The translations under genes were made by a program, and so were the position numbers. Below, piece after piece: positions 7,202 to 8,066 of a stretch of 8,066 bases of DNA. Position 1 is the first letter of the stretch. Each line of letters starts with the position of its first letter. Under the pieces are notes generated by a model. That model saw only the letters and a list, made by a program, of their open reading frames with translations. It ran no database searches and was not told where the DNA came from. Origin of the DNA: an uncultured Prevotellaceae bacterium (lineage in GTDB: Bacteria > Bacteroidota > Bacteroidia > Bacteroidales > Bacteroidaceae); contig CATXZX010000059.1 of NCBI GenBank assembly GCA_958404085.1, positions 1 through 8,066 on the forward strand. Reading direction: 5' to 3'.

Positions 7202-7933
7202 TCAAATCAGATACTGAGAACTAATCGACTTGTTCTCTTCCACACGACGAATCGTCTCTGCGAACATATCTGCCACCGTCAACTGTTTAACTTTAGCACA
7301 ACGGTTTGTATAGGGAATGCTGTCCGTGAAAACGATCTCTTCCAACGCCGAATCCTGCACGCGTTCGCTGGCAGGCCCCGACATCACACAATGCGAAGCT
7401 ATGGCCCGTACACTCTTCGCACCATTCTCCTTCATAATGTTTGCAGCCTTTGTAATTGTTCCGGCCGTGTCGACAATGTCATCGACCAGAATGACATCCA
7501 TACCTTTCACATCACCAATGATCTGCATGGTATCCACCTCATTCGCTTTCTTACGGGTCTTGTTGCACAAAACCAGCGGACAATTCAGATATTTAGCATA
7601 CGTGCTGGCACGTTTCGAACCGCCGACATCCGGTGTTGCAATACACAAATTTTCCAGATTCAGGCTTTTCACATACGGAAGCATGATTGTCGAAGCATAC
7701 AGATGATCAACCGGTACATCGAAGAAGCCCTGTTCCTGATCGGCATGAAGGTCCATTGTGATAAGCCGGTCGATACCCGCCACACTCAACAAATCCGCAA
7801 CAAGTTTCGCACCGATAGATACGCGGGGTTTATCCTTGCGGTCCTGACGAGCCCAACCAAAATAAGGAACAACAGCCACTATATTACGGGCCGAAGCACG
7901 CTTGGCTGCGTCTATCATGAGAAGAAGCTCCAT
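7202..7933 (-). CDS. prs: Ribose-phosphate pyrophosphokinase (PRPP synthetase), N-terminally interrupted
   Basis: Prs makes phosphoribosyl pyrophosphate from ribose 5-phosphate and ATP, feeding purine, pyrimidine, His, Trp and NAD synthesis in the cytoplasm. The longest open part, from ATG 7933, encodes 243 residues, while the family is usually about 310-315. Visible motifs: YFGWARQDRK (24-33), the metal/substrate-binding DLHADQEQGFFD (61-72), the catalytic flexible loop TPDVGGSKRA (100-109), and the PRPP-binding loop VDDIVDTAGT (150-159). The C-terminus is intact. ATG 7933 is an internal Met (MELLLMIDAAKRASA) in the normal protein, not the native start. Prs sequence continues upstream in the same frame but is cut by an in-frame TAA at 8015-8017. 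Protein starting at 7933 would lack about 70 residues of the first phosphoribosyltransferase-like domain, including the FxDGE adenine-binding motif, and is unlikely to be active. No GTG or TTG lies between the stop and 7933. Identification is certain; functional status is in doubt. Confidence 0.95.
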   Translation of the reverse strand: MELLLMIDAAKRASARNIVAVVPYFGWARQDRKDKPRVSIGAKLVADLLSVAGIDRLITMDLHADQEQGFFDVPVDHLYASTIMLPYVKSLNLENLCIATPDVGGSKRASTYAKYLNCPLVLCNKTRKKANEVDTMQIIGDVKGMDVILVDDIVDTAGTITKAANIMKENGAKSVRAIASHCVMSGPASERVQDSALEEIVFTDSIPYTNRCAKVKQLTVADMFAETIRRVEENKSISSQYLI

Positions 7934-8065
7934 CAGATTATCCGAATTCGGGAATGTTGACTGTACTAGAAATACATCGCGGCCACGAATAGATTCTTCG
8001 TATGAAACGGCAAATTAACCATCAGCAAAATGAGTTATGACCAGATTGCCTAACGGACACCCCAA
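7934..8065 (-). pseudogene. prs: 5' part of prs, broken by an in-frame stop; true start outside window
   Basis: Reading minus from 8065, the frame gives LGCPLGNLVITHFADG, a TAA stop, then FAVSYEESIRGRDVFLVQST and NSDNL, joining the downstream frame without any shift. This is normal Prs N-terminal sequence on both sides of the stop. About 20-25 further residues, including the start codon, lie beyond the window. Confidence 0.85.
8015..8017 (-). other. prs: Premature TAA stop in prs replacing the conserved Glu of FADGE
   Basis: The plus strand reads TTA at 8015-8017, so TAA on minus, exactly 271 codons upstream of the normal stop codon and in the same frame. The Prs consensus at this spot is GAA or GAG (Glu), and its side chain helps bind the ATP adenine in known structures. 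One G-to-T change (C-to-A on plus) accounts for it. Confidence 0.85.
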
Positions 8066-8066
8066 A

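Noticed and set aside
7391..7960. 189-codon plus-strand frame opposite prs
   Set aside because: It is antisense to a strongly conserved gene, and its translation is Cys/His/Arg/Ile-rich with no recognisable domain. It looks like a shadow frame.
8015..8017. Programmed recoding of the prs stop (selenocysteine or pyrrolysine)
   Set aside because: The codon is TAA, which neither system uses; no stimulatory structure is evident, and Glu is the conserved residue here.

Overview
The window looks like core chromosome of a gut-type Bacteroidales bacterium (Bacteroides, Phocaeicola or a close relative). The evidence is a DUF5686-type outer-membrane protein, a Bacteroidetes-style two-domain sialate O-acetylesterase, a Prs sequence of Bacteroides type, and the lack of clear Shine-Dalgarno sites. 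No mobile element, CRISPR array, rRNA or tRNA is visible. Both ends of the window lie inside genes.

Layout. Bases 2-808 (+) are the 3' part of a RelA/SpoT-family (p)ppGpp gene: the helical region after TGS, the CC/zinc-finger-like domain and the ACT domain. It overlaps by 26 bases a 723-codon gene (783-2954, +) that starts with GTG and encodes an exported DUF5686-like beta-barrel protein. Bases 2955-3293 are a gene-free convergent spacer with three hairpins. Then come three minus-strand genes, read right to left: prs (from beyond 8066 to 7202), a cationic-amino-acid-transporter-type APC permease (7065-5383), and a secreted protein with two SGNH esterase domains of the NanS/EstA type (5381-3294). 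The last two are one base apart and are almost certainly one transcription unit. A near-perfect 20-bp stem followed by a T-rich stretch separates prs from the permease.

The main anomaly is in prs. The conserved FADGE motif, whose Glu contacts the adenine of ATP in PRPP synthetases, reads FADG-stop (TAA on the minus strand, plus-strand bases 8015-8017). The same frame continues with Prs-like sequence on both sides. A single substitution, GAA to TAA, would explain it. Prs is normally essential, so this is either a sequence error or a real lesion that must be compensated elsewhere.

How the genes relate: rsh (alarmone signalling) and the DUF5686 gene are probably co-transcribed, but no functional link can be read from the sequence. 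The permease-esterase pair suggests nutrient capture: periplasmic or surface deacetylation of acetylated glycans next to an inner-membrane amino-acid transporter. No other sialic-acid genes are in view. Apart from the prs lesion, I found no evidence of a new biological system; the rest is ordinary housekeeping and accessory metabolism.
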